This document shows positions 8,011-17,153 of a stretch of DNA of 43,544 nucleotides, piece after piece (positions within the stretch are counted from its first letter, which is position 1; each line of letters opens with the position of its first letter). Source of the DNA: FW021-bin31 sp964467635. Lineage in GTDB: Bacteria > Bacteroidota > Bacteroidia > Chitinophagales > Chitinophagaceae. The DNA is taken from positions 1-43,544 of the forward strand of contig CAYXRN010000011.1 in NCBI GenBank assembly GCA_964467635.1, written 5' to 3'. The translations under genes were made by a program, and so were the position numbers. The notes under the pieces were generated by a model. It did not search any database, was not told the origin of the DNA, and worked only from the letters and a program-made list of their open reading frames with translations.

Positions 8011-9238
8011 ACTGCACGGCTTTTACCGGTGAAATCTTTCGAATAATCAACGACGGGATAATCAAAACCAACACGCAAATAACGAGTGTGGCTAAATCAA
8101 TACCAATAATTTGCCACCATTCGATCTTTATGGGGGCGGTAGACATGTAATAAGTATGTTCATCAAGCTTAAAAAATCCAGTTGTCTTTTGCAGCCAGGC
8201 AATACCCAGCCCTACAACATTTCCGATTACCAGGCCGGCCAATACAATATAGCCCGTCTGAAAAAGGAATATTTTTTGAATCCGCCAGTTGTTCATGCCC
8301 AGCGATTTGAGTACACCTATCATATTGGTCCGTTCAAGAATCAAAATTAAAATGGCTGTGATCATATTAATGACCGCCACAACCGCCATAATAACAAGAA
8401 TGATAAGCTCATTCATATTTTGCAGGTTCAACCAGTCGAAAATATTGGGGTACAGCTGATGGATAGAAACCGCCGTCAATTCCTGGGGCAACACTTTCGC
8501 ATACAACATTTGCTGAAGCGCATCCATCCGCCGGTAATCCTTTAAAAAAACTTCATACCCTCCGATTTCATCAGGTTTCCAGTTACCCACGCCCCGCAAT
8601 AAATCGATATCTCCAATAATGTAGGTTTGATCATAATCACTAATACTTGTCTTGTAAATGCCGGCAACCACCAATTTTCTTGCTCTCGGGGTGGTATTGC
8701 CTTTTTGAATAAAATAGGCTATAAGCGGATCATTCAACTTTACTTGTAAGGCATTGGCCATTTCACGGGAAAGAATGATCTGATTGGAAAAACCACTATC
8801 CGCAAAATCAATAAACTTTCCTTCTTTAAGATAAGGTTTCAAATGCGACCATGTATAAGAAGGACCAACCCCTTTAAACATCGCCCCTTCAATTTCGCTA
8901 TTGGCTTTTAAGATAACCGAACGCGTGGCGTATTCGGATACCGACGTGACGCCCGGCAAGGTTTCTATGGCTTGCTTTAAAGAGTCGGAACCCGGAAAGG
9001 GCAAGTCTTCCGTCAACAAACTAGAATAAGGTTGATAACGGGTTATGTGAACATGCCCCCAGAAATCAAATACCTTATGGCTGATCACCTGCTGAAATCC
9101 ATTGACCAGCGCTACGGTGAGCAACATGATCGCTACACTCAAAGCCGTAGCCGTAAGTGCAATACGGATAATAAATCGCGAAAAAGTACGCTCCCGATTA
9201 AAGGCAATTCTTTTAGCTATAAAATAAGGTAATTGCAC
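8003..9238 (-). CDS. ABC transporter permease, LolC/LolE-like (FtsX/MacB-type)
   Basis: The 411-residue protein has the layout of lipoprotein-releasing permeases: a first transmembrane helix near 25-50 (RIALTATALSVAIMLLTVALVNGF), a large periplasmic MacB-like domain (about 50-265) and three C-terminal helices in an FtsX domain with the NMIGVLKSLGMNNWRIQKIFL coupling segment. It presumably works with a separate LolD-type ATPase to move lipoproteins off the inner membrane; no ATPase is in this window. The FtsX family is broad, so lipoprotein export is an inference from overall similarity. The gene ends convergent with the YhcH-like gene. Confidence 0.88.
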   Translation of the reverse strand: MQLPYFIAKRIAFNRERTFSRFIIRIALTATALSVAIMLLTVALVNGFQQVISHKVFDFWGHVHITRYQPYSSLLTEDLPFPGSDSLKQAIETLPGVTSVSEYATRSVILKANSEIEGAMFKGVGPSYTWSHLKPYLKEGKFIDFADSGFSNQIILSREMANALQVKLNDPLIAYFIQKGNTTPRARKLVVAGIYKTSISDYDQTYIIGDIDLLRGVGNWKPDEIGGYEVFLKDYRRMDALQQMLYAKVLPQELTAVSIHQLYPNIFDWLNLQNMNELIILVIMAVVAVINMITAILILILERTNMIGVLKSLGMNNWRIQKIFLFQTGYIVLAGLVIGNVVGLGIAWLQKTTGFFKLDEHTYYMSTAPIKIEWWQIIGIDLATLVICVLVLIIPSLIIRKISPVKAVQFN

Positions 9239-9589
9239 TGGTAAATCCGCTTTATACGTGTCAAACCTACGGATTTTTAGTTAAGAAACCGGATTTCTCC
9301 GCCCTTATTTATAAAACGGAGCTCAAACCCACAGATCTTTAGCCTGTGGGATGTAACCGACGAAGGTTGTATTAGGAAGTATCGGCAAATTGTATATGGG
9401 GATACCCACCTACTGAACAAACGAAACAACCATCCGACCAAAAGGGGGCTCTTCCAAAAAGGGCTTGAGATCTGGTCCATGAAACGGTGTAACCTTAACC
9501 GATGAACGGCTCTCTACCCCAAAATGCGTCCTGTCTGGAAAATCTTGTATCTTTACTAAACGTTTGGACTATTCTGAGCATGGCGTGAA
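9239..9589. other. Intergenic stretch with IS-like palindrome
   Basis: These 351 bases hold no convincing gene; the open frames on either strand are short and not protein-like. The one structured element is the 7-bp stem at 9328-9350, described separately. The DNA sits between an intact permease gene and the relics of a tnpB, so it is probably the remains of insertion elements. Confidence 0.5.
9328..9350 (+). repeat. Hairpin resembling an IS200/IS605 end
   Basis: CCCACAG and CTGTGGG form a perfect 7-bp stem around the loop ATCTTTAGC. IS200/IS605 elements carry subterminal hairpins of this kind, very often with CTTTAG in the loop. It lies about 240 bases upstream of the tnpB relic, whereas the right end of such an element should lie downstream of tnpB, so it may belong to a second element or to a rearranged one. 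Confidence 0.45.
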
Positions 9590-10028
9590 GAAAGTACAAA
9601 AGTGAATCGCAGAAAAGATTACTTGCACAAGGTATCCACCAAACATGATGAAAAACCACCAGCGTGCACAAGCCACCAGTGGCATTTGCTCGGACATTTT
9701 ACACCAATAAGGCTGATTGTGATGACCGGACATTCATTAAGATTGATCGCTTTTTCCCAAGTAGCAAAACCTGCTCGGAATGTGGCTGGATCAAACAAAA
9801 TCTAACGCTTTCGATCTGGCACAATGAAGGTGTACATCTTGTGGCCAGGTATGTCACCGGAACATCAACGCCGCTAAAAACATATGCAAACAAGGACTAA
9901 TCCTATTGTCGGGTTCAGGGGCTGAGCCCTATAGAAAGCAAAAACGAGATGAAGCGTTATGCTTGGGCAAGTCTGTGTGCCTTCGAAGCCCAATCATCTT
10001 TAGTGGTTGGACCGTTCGCGTTCAATGA
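9590..10028 (+). pseudogene. tnpB: Decayed tnpB (IS200/IS605 OrfB) C-terminal part
   Basis: Pieces of a TnpB C-terminus appear in successive frames: KVQK then NRRKDYLHKVSTK (9602-9640), KADCDDRTFIKIDRFF plus SSKTCSECGWIKQNLTLSI (9700-9820), and after another frame change HRNINAAKNICKQG (about 9855-9900) continuing open to a TGA at 10026-10028. The first zinc-ribbon CxxC is intact, the second is destroyed by the frameshift, and the final RuvC aspartate expected in HRDxNAA is Asn. The N-terminal two thirds and the transposase partner TnpA are missing. It is therefore a non-functional relic, with at least three frame disruptions. Flanking genes are intact. Confidence 0.85.
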
Positions 10029-10128
10029 GGCATTCATGTAAGTTTTTGACACACAGGATTGAGCTTCGATCTCTTGGACGAAACTTTACAACTCTTAGCT
10101 GTGATTAATGAATGCTATTTTTTAACAA

Positions 10129-10149
10129 GTCGAATTATTAGTATTCGAC
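10129..10149 (+). repeat. Inverted repeat upstream of the T9SS plug-domain gene
   Basis: GTCGAAT and ATTCGAC form a 7-bp stem with a 7-base loop. It lies about 35 bases upstream of a likely -7 promoter element (TACTTTG, 10182-10188) of the following gene. It could be an operator or part of an IS end; no T-tract follows, so it is not an obvious terminator. Confidence 0.4.
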
Positions 10150-10206
10150 AACATAAATATTTATGGATGAAAAAATAATCGTACTTTGAAGCCCTATTTT
10201 TCAATC

Positions 10207-11484
10207 ATGAGATTATTCCTATTATTCCTGCTTGGCATAAGTTGTTTTACGGGTAATCTGGCTGCACAGGTAAATACCATTACTCCGGACCACGTGTACA
10301 TGGAAAATATAAAAACCGTCAAGCTTTCTCCTGAAGCCAACGAACTCCGCCTGCCCGTCATTAATCTGAACAGTAACCAGAAACTGGAACTCGGATTTGA
10401 TGATCTGGATGGCGACGTTAAAAACTATTATTACACCCTGCTGCTTTGCAATACCGACTGGAAACCGGCCAACCTCAATCCATTTGATTACCTGGAGGGT
10501 TTTTTGGAAAACCGCATTACAAACTATCATTATTCCACCCTGCCTTTACAAAAATACACCCATTATAAACTCCGCATACCGAATGCTGATTGCAAGCCCA
10601 CTCTTCCGGGAAACTACCTGCTTAAAGTATACTTGAACGGAGACACTTCCCAATTGGCCTTTACGCGCAGATTGATGGTTACAACCAATAAAGCCATTAT
10701 CCGGGGGCAGATCGAACAGCCCGTCAATCCCCGAATATTTCGAACACATCAAAAAGTAGATTTTAGTGTAAGCCTCAAAGGCATAAATGTGAACAACCCC
10801 CTGTCGCAGATTAAGGTCTTCATCTTGCAAAACGGCCGCTGGGATAACGCCATCCGGAATTTAAAGCCTACCTTCATCAGAGGAGATAATTTGATTTATA
10901 ATACCGAAGATGATTGTGTGTTTCCTGCCATGAAAGAGTGGCGGTGGGCGGATTTGCGCAGTTATCGCCTGCAAACCGAGCGGGTGAAGAACATCGTGAA
11001 TGCCAAAAACGAGATTGATGTATATCTCATGCCGGATGCCAATCGCTCCCTGCTTCCTTATGTCTACCGGCGGGACATCAATGGCCATTATATTCCCGAT
11101 ATGCTGGAAAGCGGTTACAACTCCGATTATGAAGGAGACTATGCCAAAGTGCACTTTACCTTCCGAGCGCCCCAGCCGTTTGCCGGAAGCGAAGTGTATG
11201 TTTTTGGAGAGTTTACCAACTACGAATGCAATCGGGAAAACAGCATGACATATAATGGAGAAAAAGGCGTTTATGAAGCTACTTTGTATTTAAAGCAAGG
11301 ATATTACAATTACATCTACGGCATTATCCCAAAAGGGACTGGCCAGTTGCAAACCCAAAATACCGAAGGCAACTGGTGGGAAAGCGAAAACAATTATACC
11401 ATCCTTGTATATTACCGGCCATTAGGGGGTCGGTCGGACCAACTCATCGGAATCCGCACCCTTAACTCACTGGAAGAAAGATAA
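10207..11484 (+). CDS. Type IX secretion system plug-domain protein (DUF5103)
   Basis: The 425-residue protein starts at ATG 10207 with a signal peptide (MRLFLLFLLGISCFTGNLAAQ). A longer frame from TTG 10186 is rejected because that TTG is part of the likely promoter. The body matches the DUF5103 family: an N-terminal beta-sandwich with LELGFDDLDGDVKNYYYTLLLCNTDW and LNPFDYLEGF, and a C-terminal Ig-like/plug part with VYVFGEFTNYECNRENSM and YNYIYGII. A family member was seen plugging the outer-membrane SprA translocon of the type IX system, so a role in gating protein export at the outer membrane is likely. No other T9SS genes are nearby. It is convergent with ndh, three bases apart. Confidence 0.88.
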   Translation: MRLFLLFLLGISCFTGNLAAQVNTITPDHVYMENIKTVKLSPEANELRLPVINLNSNQKLELGFDDLDGDVKNYYYTLLLCNTDWKPANLNPFDYLEGFLENRITNYHYSTLPLQKYTHYKLRIPNADCKPTLPGNYLLKVYLNGDTSQLAFTRRLMVTTNKAIIRGQIEQPVNPRIFRTHQKVDFSVSLKGINVNNPLSQIKVFILQNGRWDNAIRNLKPTFIRGDNLIYNTEDDCVFPAMKEWRWADLRSYRLQTERVKNIVNAKNEIDVYLMPDANRSLLPYVYRRDINGHYIPDMLESGYNSDYEGDYAKVHFTFRAPQPFAGSEVYVFGEFTNYECNRENSMTYNGEKGVYEATLYLKQGYYNYIYGIIPKGTGQLQTQNTEGNWWESENNYTILVYYRPLGGRSDQLIGIRTLNSLEER

Positions 11485-11487
11485 TGT

Positions 11488-12762
11488 TCAATGCCGCTTC
11501 AACAAGATCCGTGTCCCCCTGTCGTAGGTAAAATAGCTGTATACCCAGTTAATAAAAACGACCACCTTATTGCGAAAGCCCATTAAAAACATCAGGTGCA
11601 CCACCATCCAGATGACCCAGGCGACAAAGCCGGTCAGGTGCATATTACCCACGTCCGCCACTGCTTTATTCCGGCCTATGGTGGCCATCGTTCCTTTGTC
11701 TTTGTACTTGAATAAAACGGGTTTTTGTTTATTTTCTATGCGGAGCAGGTTGCGGCCCAACAGTTTCCCCTGCTGAATGGCTACTTGCGCCAGCATAGGG
11801 TGACCTCTTGGCAAATCTGGATCCGTCGCTATTTGGGCTACATCTCCGATGGCAAAGATATTCTCTGATCCCAGCATTTGGTTAAACCCATTCACCTTGA
11901 TGCGTGTACCCCTGGCAATAGTCTCCTGACTCAATCCTTCGGGCGCGTTACCTTTGACTCCGGCGCTCCAGATAAAATACTTGGTGTCAATGGTGGTATT
12001 ATCGTTCAGATAAGCTTTCCTACCATCGTAATCTTCCACCCTTGTATTCAACTTAATCTGAACACCCATTTTCGTAAGGTACTCATAGGTCGCTTTAGAG
12101 GCGGAATCACTCATGTGATCCAGCAACTCAGGAGAAGCTTCTATCAGATAGATAGACATTAGATCCGGGGAAAGCTCCGGATAATCTTTAGGAAATATTT
12201 TTCTCCGGAATTCGGCAAGCGCCCCTGCCAGTTCCACGCCGGTGGGCCCGCCTCCAACAATCACAATGTTTAAGGCGACCTGCCTTTCCTCTTTATCAGT
12301 AAGCAACAAGGTATGCTCCAGTCCCTGCAATCCAAAGTTCCGTAAACCGATCGCTTCGTACAGGGATTTCATGCCCTTGCCTAAATGCGCAAAATTCGTA
12401 TTGCCAAAAAAGTTACTAGTACTTCCTGTTGCAATGACGAGGTAATCGTAGGGAATGTGACCAATACTGGTTTCCACATAGTTTTTGTCCGGTTGTATCC
12501 TGGTCACCTCCGCGAGCCGGAAAATAAAATTCTTTTTATGGGCAAAGATACCACGTACCGGAAAAGCGATGCTGCTGGCTTCCAGCCCGGCAGTAGCCAC
12601 TTGATACAAAAGAGGCTGGAAGAGATGGTAGTTTGTATTATTGATCAAGACAACCTGAAAAGGTTTATTTTTTAGGGCTCTCACTAAATTTATTCCTCCG
12701 AAACCTGCTCCGATAATTACCACTCGGGGAAGCGGGCTCTCAGGAATGTTGGGTTCAATCAT
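11488..12762 (-). CDS. ndh: Type II NADH:quinone oxidoreductase
   Basis: The 424-residue flavoprotein has two Rossmann dinucleotide motifs, FAD-binding GAGFGG (18-23) and NAD-binding VGGGPTGVELAGAL near 165-180, plus the pyridine-nucleotide-disulfide oxidoreductase ATG motif (LVIATGSTSNFF) and FAIGDVAQI near 300. The C-terminus is hydrophobic (WVIWMVVHLMFLMGF), as expected for the membrane-attachment region of type II NADH dehydrogenases. It passes electrons from NADH to quinone without pumping protons. Neighbouring glycerol genes may feed the same quinone pool, but no glpD is present here. Confidence 0.9.
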   Translation of the reverse strand: MIEPNIPESPLPRVVIIGAGFGGINLVRALKNKPFQVVLINNTNYHLFQPLLYQVATAGLEASSIAFPVRGIFAHKKNFIFRLAEVTRIQPDKNYVETSIGHIPYDYLVIATGSTSNFFGNTNFAHLGKGMKSLYEAIGLRNFGLQGLEHTLLLTDKEERQVALNIVIVGGGPTGVELAGALAEFRRKIFPKDYPELSPDLMSIYLIEASPELLDHMSDSASKATYEYLTKMGVQIKLNTRVEDYDGRKAYLNDNTTIDTKYFIWSAGVKGNAPEGLSQETIARGTRIKVNGFNQMLGSENIFAIGDVAQIATDPDLPRGHPMLAQVAIQQGKLLGRNLLRIENKQKPVLFKYKDKGTMATIGRNKAVADVGNMHLTGFVAWVIWMVVHLMFLMGFRNKVVVFINWVYSYFTYDRGTRILLKRH

Positions 12763-12833
12763 GGTTTTAATTTGTATTTACCAACAAAAATAACGCTATT
12801 AAGTTTAGTATGTTGGTTACCGTTTCCGCAAGT

Positions 12834-12860
12834 AAAAAAGCTCCGGCTACAGCCGGAGCT
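12834..12860 (-). terminator. Terminator of the glpK-glpF operon
   Basis: On the minus strand AGCTCCGGCT pairs perfectly with AGCCGGAGCT around a 2-base loop and is followed by six T. It lies about 50 bases after the glpF stop and just before the ndh gene start region. Confidence 0.85.
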
Positions 12861-12910
12861 CCAGAATGTGCTAATTTGTTTATTGACAAGATGGGTTTAC
12901 CCAAAGCATG

Positions 12911-13630
12911 CTACTGTCCCAACATAAAATAAACGCCCGCTGCTAATGCGGCACCTAAAAAAGGCCCCAAAATAGGCACCCATGAGTATCGCCAGTCGCT
13001 GTTTCTTTTGCCGGGAATGGGAAGAATAGCATGCATAATACGCGGGCCCAAATCGCGCGCAGGATTAATGGCATATCCTGTGGGACCGCCAAGCGACAGC
13101 CCAATGGAAAGGACCAAAAGGGCTACAGGCAGTGCCGCCAACCCGCCTACCCCGTCCGGAGGCCAGGCTAGGTAAAAAATACCGATATCTAAAACAAAAG
13201 TTCCAAGGACTTCGGTTATAAAGTTATGCCATTTACTGCGTATGGCCGGCGCCGTACAGAAAGTCATTAACATCAGATCGGGATCATTGGGCTCGTCATA
13301 ATGCTTTTTATAGGCAATCCAGACCAAAAGAGCCCCTATCATTGCTCCTATCATTTGAGCAAGGAAGTACGGCAATACATTAGCCCAGGCGAACTTTCCT
13401 GTTAATGCCAATCCCAATGTTACTGCAGGGTTAATGTGCGCTCCGCTAAACGTGTGAACACAATAAACCGGAATATACACAGCCATAGCCCAGCCAAAAC
13501 AAATGGCCACCCAGCCACTGGTATCTCCTTTGTTCCCTTTAGATTTTTTAAGCAACATATTGGCCACTACGCCATCACCTAGGAGGATGAGTAAAGCGGT
13601 TCCGAAAATTTCAGCTACGAATGGTGTCAT
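12911..13630 (-). CDS. glpF: Glycerol uptake facilitator (aquaglyceroporin)
   Basis: The 239-residue MIP-family channel has both NPA-type motifs: NPA at 67-69 (SGAHINPAVTLGLAL) and NPARD at 189-193 (GYAINPARDLGPRI). The Asp after the second motif is typical of glycerol-conducting members rather than pure water channels. Six transmembrane segments are evident. It lies 99 bases downstream of glpK on the same strand and ahead of a strong terminator, so the two form a glycerol uptake and phosphorylation unit in the inner membrane and cytoplasm. Confidence 0.94.
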   Translation of the reverse strand: MTPFVAEIFGTALLILLGDGVVANMLLKKSKGNKGDTSGWVAICFGWAMAVYIPVYCVHTFSGAHINPAVTLGLALTGKFAWANVLPYFLAQMIGAMIGALLVWIAYKKHYDEPNDPDLMLMTFCTAPAIRSKWHNFITEVLGTFVLDIGIFYLAWPPDGVGGLAALPVALLVLSIGLSLGGPTGYAINPARDLGPRIMHAILPIPGKRNSDWRYSWVPILGPFLGAALAAGVYFMLGQ

Positions 13631-13729
13631 AGAACGTTTTTATTTTAATGAATAATGGACTAGGTTTTGGTTTAAAAACAAAAAAATGCTTCATTTCTTT
13701 AAAAAGATTAAGGCTTATTTCCGATGGGG

Positions 13730-15226
13730 TCATTCCCTTTTATCCGCCCAGTGTACTACCGTAGATATAGCCCGTTGCCATCCTTTCAGCTTTTGCTGGA
13801 CATCCAACTTAGCGGAAGGGGAAAACTGTTTGTCTTTTTGCCATTGTTTTTGGATCTCATCTGTCCCCGTCCAGAACCCCGTAGCCAGCCCTGCCAGGTA
13901 GGCCGCGCCTAAAGCGGTGGTTTCTGTAATGGCCGGGCGGACCACCTCAGTCTGTAACAGGTCCGCCTGGAATTGCATGAGCAGGTCATCCACACTTGCT
14001 CCGCCATCCACGCGCAACTCTTTTATTTTTATACCGGCATCCGCTTCCATGGCTTTCAATACCTCATAGGTTTGAAAAGCAATGCTCTCCAATGCGGCAC
14101 GTGCGATATGGGCATCCGTTGTTCCGCGGGTGAGCCCCACAATAATGCCGCGAGCATGCTGGTTCCAGTGCGGTGCTCCCAGACCTGCGAAGGCCGGAAT
14201 CATATAAACCCCCTCGGTATCCTCTACCTTGGAAGCAAGCGATTCTACCGCCGAAGAGGAGCGAATAATACCCAATCCGTCACGCAGCCATTGTACCACT
14301 GCACCGCCGATGAATATACTTCCTTCCAGTGCATAGGTTGTTTTCCCATCTAGCTGCCAGGCTACGGTGGTTAACAGATTATTTTTGGAGGGAATAGCCT
14401 TTTCGCCGGTATTCATTACCAGGAAACAGCCGGTACCGTAGGTATTTTTTACCATGCCCGTATGCGTGCACATCTGACCAAACAAGGCGGCCTGCTGGTC
14501 GCCGGCCATACCGGCCAGTGGGATCTGTTGCGCAAGAAACTGCCCGGAGGTCTGGCCGTATTGTTCACTACACGAGCGCACTTCCGGCAAAAGAGCCGCC
14601 GGAATATCCAGCAATTTCAGCATATCATCGTCCCACTGCATTTTATGAATATTGAAAAGCATGGTTCGGGAAGCATTGGTCACATCGGTGACATGCCTTT
14701 GTCCTTTGGTAAAATTCCATATCAGCCAAGTGTCTATGGTGCCAAAGGCCAGTTTTCCGGCTTCCGCTTTTTGACGCGCTCCGTCTACATGATCCAGTAT
14801 CCACCTGATTTTTGTAGCCGAAAAATAGGCATCCAATATCAGTCCTGTATTGGCTTTAATCTGGTCTGCCGCTCCCTCTTTTCGCAACTGATCACAAAAA
14901 TCGGCCGTCCGCCTGTCCTGCCATACGATCGCATTATAAACCGGTTTTCCGGTTTCCCGGTCCCAGATAACGGTGGTTTCCCGCTGATTGGTGATACCAA
15001 TGCCAGCTATTTGCGAACCATCCATATTGGCGTGGGTGATGGCTTCTGCCGCCACTCCCGCCTGTGTCGACCAGATCTCCATCGGATCATGCTCTACCCA
15101 GCCGGGCTTTGGGAAATATTGTTTAAACTCTTTCTGCGCTACAGACTTGATGTTACCCGAATGGTCAAAGATCATGGCCCTTGAGCTGGTTGTCCCCTGA
15201 TCAAGCGCCAAAATAAACTGTTCCAT
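13730..15226 (-). CDS. glpK: Glycerol kinase
   Basis: The 498-residue FGGY-family kinase phosphorylates glycerol to sn-glycerol-3-phosphate, trapping what GlpF lets in. It begins with the phosphate-binding LALDQGTTSSRAMIFDHSG, has GITNQRETTVIWDRETGKPVYNAIVWQDRRT near 80-110, GDQQAALFGQ near 245 and the C-terminal ATP-binding RVDGGASVDDLLMQFQADLL. Length and motifs are normal. The ATG at 15226 is standard. Upstream (15227-15315) is an AT-rich promoter region shared with nothing else on this strand. Confidence 0.96.
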   Translation of the reverse strand: MEQFILALDQGTTSSRAMIFDHSGNIKSVAQKEFKQYFPKPGWVEHDPMEIWSTQAGVAAEAITHANMDGSQIAGIGITNQRETTVIWDRETGKPVYNAIVWQDRRTADFCDQLRKEGAADQIKANTGLILDAYFSATKIRWILDHVDGARQKAEAGKLAFGTIDTWLIWNFTKGQRHVTDVTNASRTMLFNIHKMQWDDDMLKLLDIPAALLPEVRSCSEQYGQTSGQFLAQQIPLAGMAGDQQAALFGQMCTHTGMVKNTYGTGCFLVMNTGEKAIPSKNNLLTTVAWQLDGKTTYALEGSIFIGGAVVQWLRDGLGIIRSSSAVESLASKVEDTEGVYMIPAFAGLGAPHWNQHARGIIVGLTRGTTDAHIARAALESIAFQTYEVLKAMEADAGIKIKELRVDGGASVDDLLMQFQADLLQTEVVRPAITETTALGAAYLAGLATGFWTGTDEIQKQWQKDKQFSPSAKLDVQQKLKGWQRAISTVVHWADKRE

Positions 15227-15315
15227 AGTTATTGTTCTTTATTTTTCAATTACGAATATTTACGCATGTAAGGTAGAGTCTTTCAAAATAAAAACCAAAC
15301 GAAACAAAACATACC

Positions 15316-16074
15316 TTATCGAAGCACATTTAAAATAGCCTCGGCCATTAAGCCGTCTCCGGCGGTATTGGGATGAACACCGTCAGGAGTCCAGTAGGAA
15401 GGGCCGGCCAATTTGGCCGCCTTGGTATAAATTTCCTGGTAAGGAATAAATACGGCCTCGTACTTTTCAGCCAGCTCCCGGGCTATCTCTCTATAGGCAT
15501 CGAAAGCGGGGAACCAACTGTCGTCTACGACCTTCACATGATTTACCGCATAAGGTTCTCCTATAATAAGTTTAACATGGGGCAATTGCTTTTTAGTATT
15601 GGCCAACAGCTCATCGTAACTCTTCCGATAGGTCTTGGCTGTTCCTTTGTAATTGCCACTAAGCGTATGCCAATAGTCATTTACCCCAATTAGGATACTG
15701 AGGATGTCCGGCTTGAGCTCAATACAATCTTCCTGCCAGCGCTCAATGAGCTGAGGGACTACATTGCCGCTAATCCCGCGGTTATAAATTTTGAGCTTCT
15801 TTTCGGGATGCTTTAGCAACAACCTGGAAGCCGCAATGAAAGTATAACCAGGTCCGAGACCTTTATTGTCATTGGCGGCTTTGCGAGCGCGGTCTCTTCC
15901 CATATCCGTGATGGAATCTCCCTGAAATAAAATAACGTCATTGCTATTGACAGGGAGTTTTCTGGGGCGGTATCCCTGTTCTGCCATAGCTGCAGAAACA
16001 ATTTGAGGCAGCCCCAAAGCCAGCGTGCCGCCTAATGCAGCAGTTCTGATAAAAGTTCTTCTATTCTGTGACAT
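15316..16074 (-). CDS. Tat-exported SGNH/GDSL hydrolase
   Basis: The 252-residue enzyme starts at ATG 16074 with a twin-arginine signal (MSQNRRTFIRTAALGG, hydrophobic LALGLPQIVSAAMA). A further upstream start would add 20 residues before it and is rejected. SGNH blocks are visible: Ser54 in FQGDSITDMG, Gly of RGISGN, Asn in IGVND, and Asp231/His234 in DGVHPN. Such enzymes deacetylate sugars or lyse esters, often plant polysaccharides, in the periplasm. The substrate is not deducible. It is divergent from miaA. Confidence 0.9.
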   Translation of the reverse strand: MSQNRRTFIRTAALGGTLALGLPQIVSAAMAEQGYRPRKLPVNSNDVILFQGDSITDMGRDRARKAANDNKGLGPGYTFIAASRLLLKHPEKKLKIYNRGISGNVVPQLIERWQEDCIELKPDILSILIGVNDYWHTLSGNYKGTAKTYRKSYDELLANTKKQLPHVKLIIGEPYAVNHVKVVDDSWFPAFDAYREIARELAEKYEAVFIPYQEIYTKAAKLAGPSYWTPDGVHPNTAGDGLMAEAILNVLR

Positions 16075-16182
16075 AATTTTGATATTTAAATTAATAAGCG
16101 CTCCAAGGTATAATGAAAACGCTAAAAATGCCAATTTTTAAGGGGAGAAATTAGCGGGTTTTCCCCTCTCGGGAGTACTTCG

Positions 16183-16190
16183 TATCTTTG
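16183..16190 (+). promoter_or_regulatory. -7 promoter element of miaA (TATCTTTG)
   Basis: TATCTTTG matches the Bacteroidota -7 consensus TAnnTTTG and lies 17 bases before the miaA start. No good TTG -33 element is seen at the usual distance. Confidence 0.55.
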
Positions 16191-16207
16191 CTATAACAAT
16201 TATATCA

Positions 16208-17143
16208 TTGAAAAAAAACAGCAACCAATACGATAGAACAGCCGTTCTGGTAGCTGGACCAACGGCTGTAGGAAAGACAAGTGTGGCTATCGCGCTGGCC
16301 AGACATTTTAATACGGAAATTATTTCTGCAGATTCCCGGCAGTGTTTTAAGGAGATGAAAATAGGCACAGCCGTACCTTCGCCCGAGGAGTTACAAGCCG
16401 TTCCACATCATTTTATTAATTCTCATTCGGTAACCACGCAAATGAACGCCGGGCGGTTCGAACAGTTTGCCGTGGACAAGGCATTGGCATTGTTGGAGAA
16501 ACACCAGGTGATTGTAGTTTGTGGGGGCACGGGACTGTACCTAAAGGCATTCGCCGAAGGTATTGATTCTGTGCCGCCCGCTTCCAAGACAATAGAGAAA
16601 GAGATACAGGAACAATACCAAATAAATGGTATTGCGTGGTTGCAGCAGCAGTTGCAAGAAAAAGATCCGGAAGGTTTTTCGATGTTGGAACAGCAAAATC
16701 CGCAGCGGCTGATGCGCGCCCTTGCTGTTTATGAAACAACCGGAAAGTCCATCAGAAAATTCCAAACCGGCAAGGTAAAGGAACGACCTTTTAATATTGT
16801 GAAAATCGGATTAATGCTTCCCAAAGAAGCACTTTGGCGTCGGATCGAAAAGCGAAGCCACGACATGTTCCGCCAAGGTCTTGTAGAGGAAGCAAGCAAA
16901 CTTTACGCGCTCCGTCACTTGAACGCGCTGCAGACGGTCGGTTACAAAGAGCTGTTTGATTATCTGGAAAATAAATACAGCCTGGAAAAAGCGTTACAAC
17001 AGATCATTATTCATACCCGGCAATATGCCAAAAGACAAATGACCTGGTTCAAAAAGGATAAGGAGATGCGGTGGTTTTCACCCGATGATGTCAGTACAAT
17101 CATCGCCTATGTCGACGCACAACTAATAAAAACAGCCTACTAA
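16208..17143 (+). CDS. miaA: tRNA dimethylallyltransferase
   Basis: The 311-residue enzyme adds a dimethylallyl group to N6 of A37 in tRNAs reading UNN codons. The P-loop GPTAVGKT (17-24), the ISADSRQCFKEMKIGTAVPS substrate segment, the GGTGLYLKAF motif and the C-terminal TVGYKELFDYL and YAKRQMTWFKK blocks are all present. There is no ATG before the P-loop, so TTG at 16208 is the likely start (MKKNSNQYDRTAV); a -7 promoter element just upstream supports a short 5' UTR. A small membrane-protein gene follows within about ten bases. Confidence 0.95.
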   Translation: MKKNSNQYDRTAVLVAGPTAVGKTSVAIALARHFNTEIISADSRQCFKEMKIGTAVPSPEELQAVPHHFINSHSVTTQMNAGRFEQFAVDKALALLEKHQVIVVCGGTGLYLKAFAEGIDSVPPASKTIEKEIQEQYQINGIAWLQQQLQEKDPEGFSMLEQQNPQRLMRALAVYETTGKSIRKFQTGKVKERPFNIVKIGLMLPKEALWRRIEKRSHDMFRQGLVEEASKLYALRHLNALQTVGYKELFDYLENKYSLEKALQQIIIHTRQYAKRQMTWFKKDKEMRWFSPDDVSTIIAYVDAQLIKTAY

Positions 17144-17153
17144 ATTGATAAAG

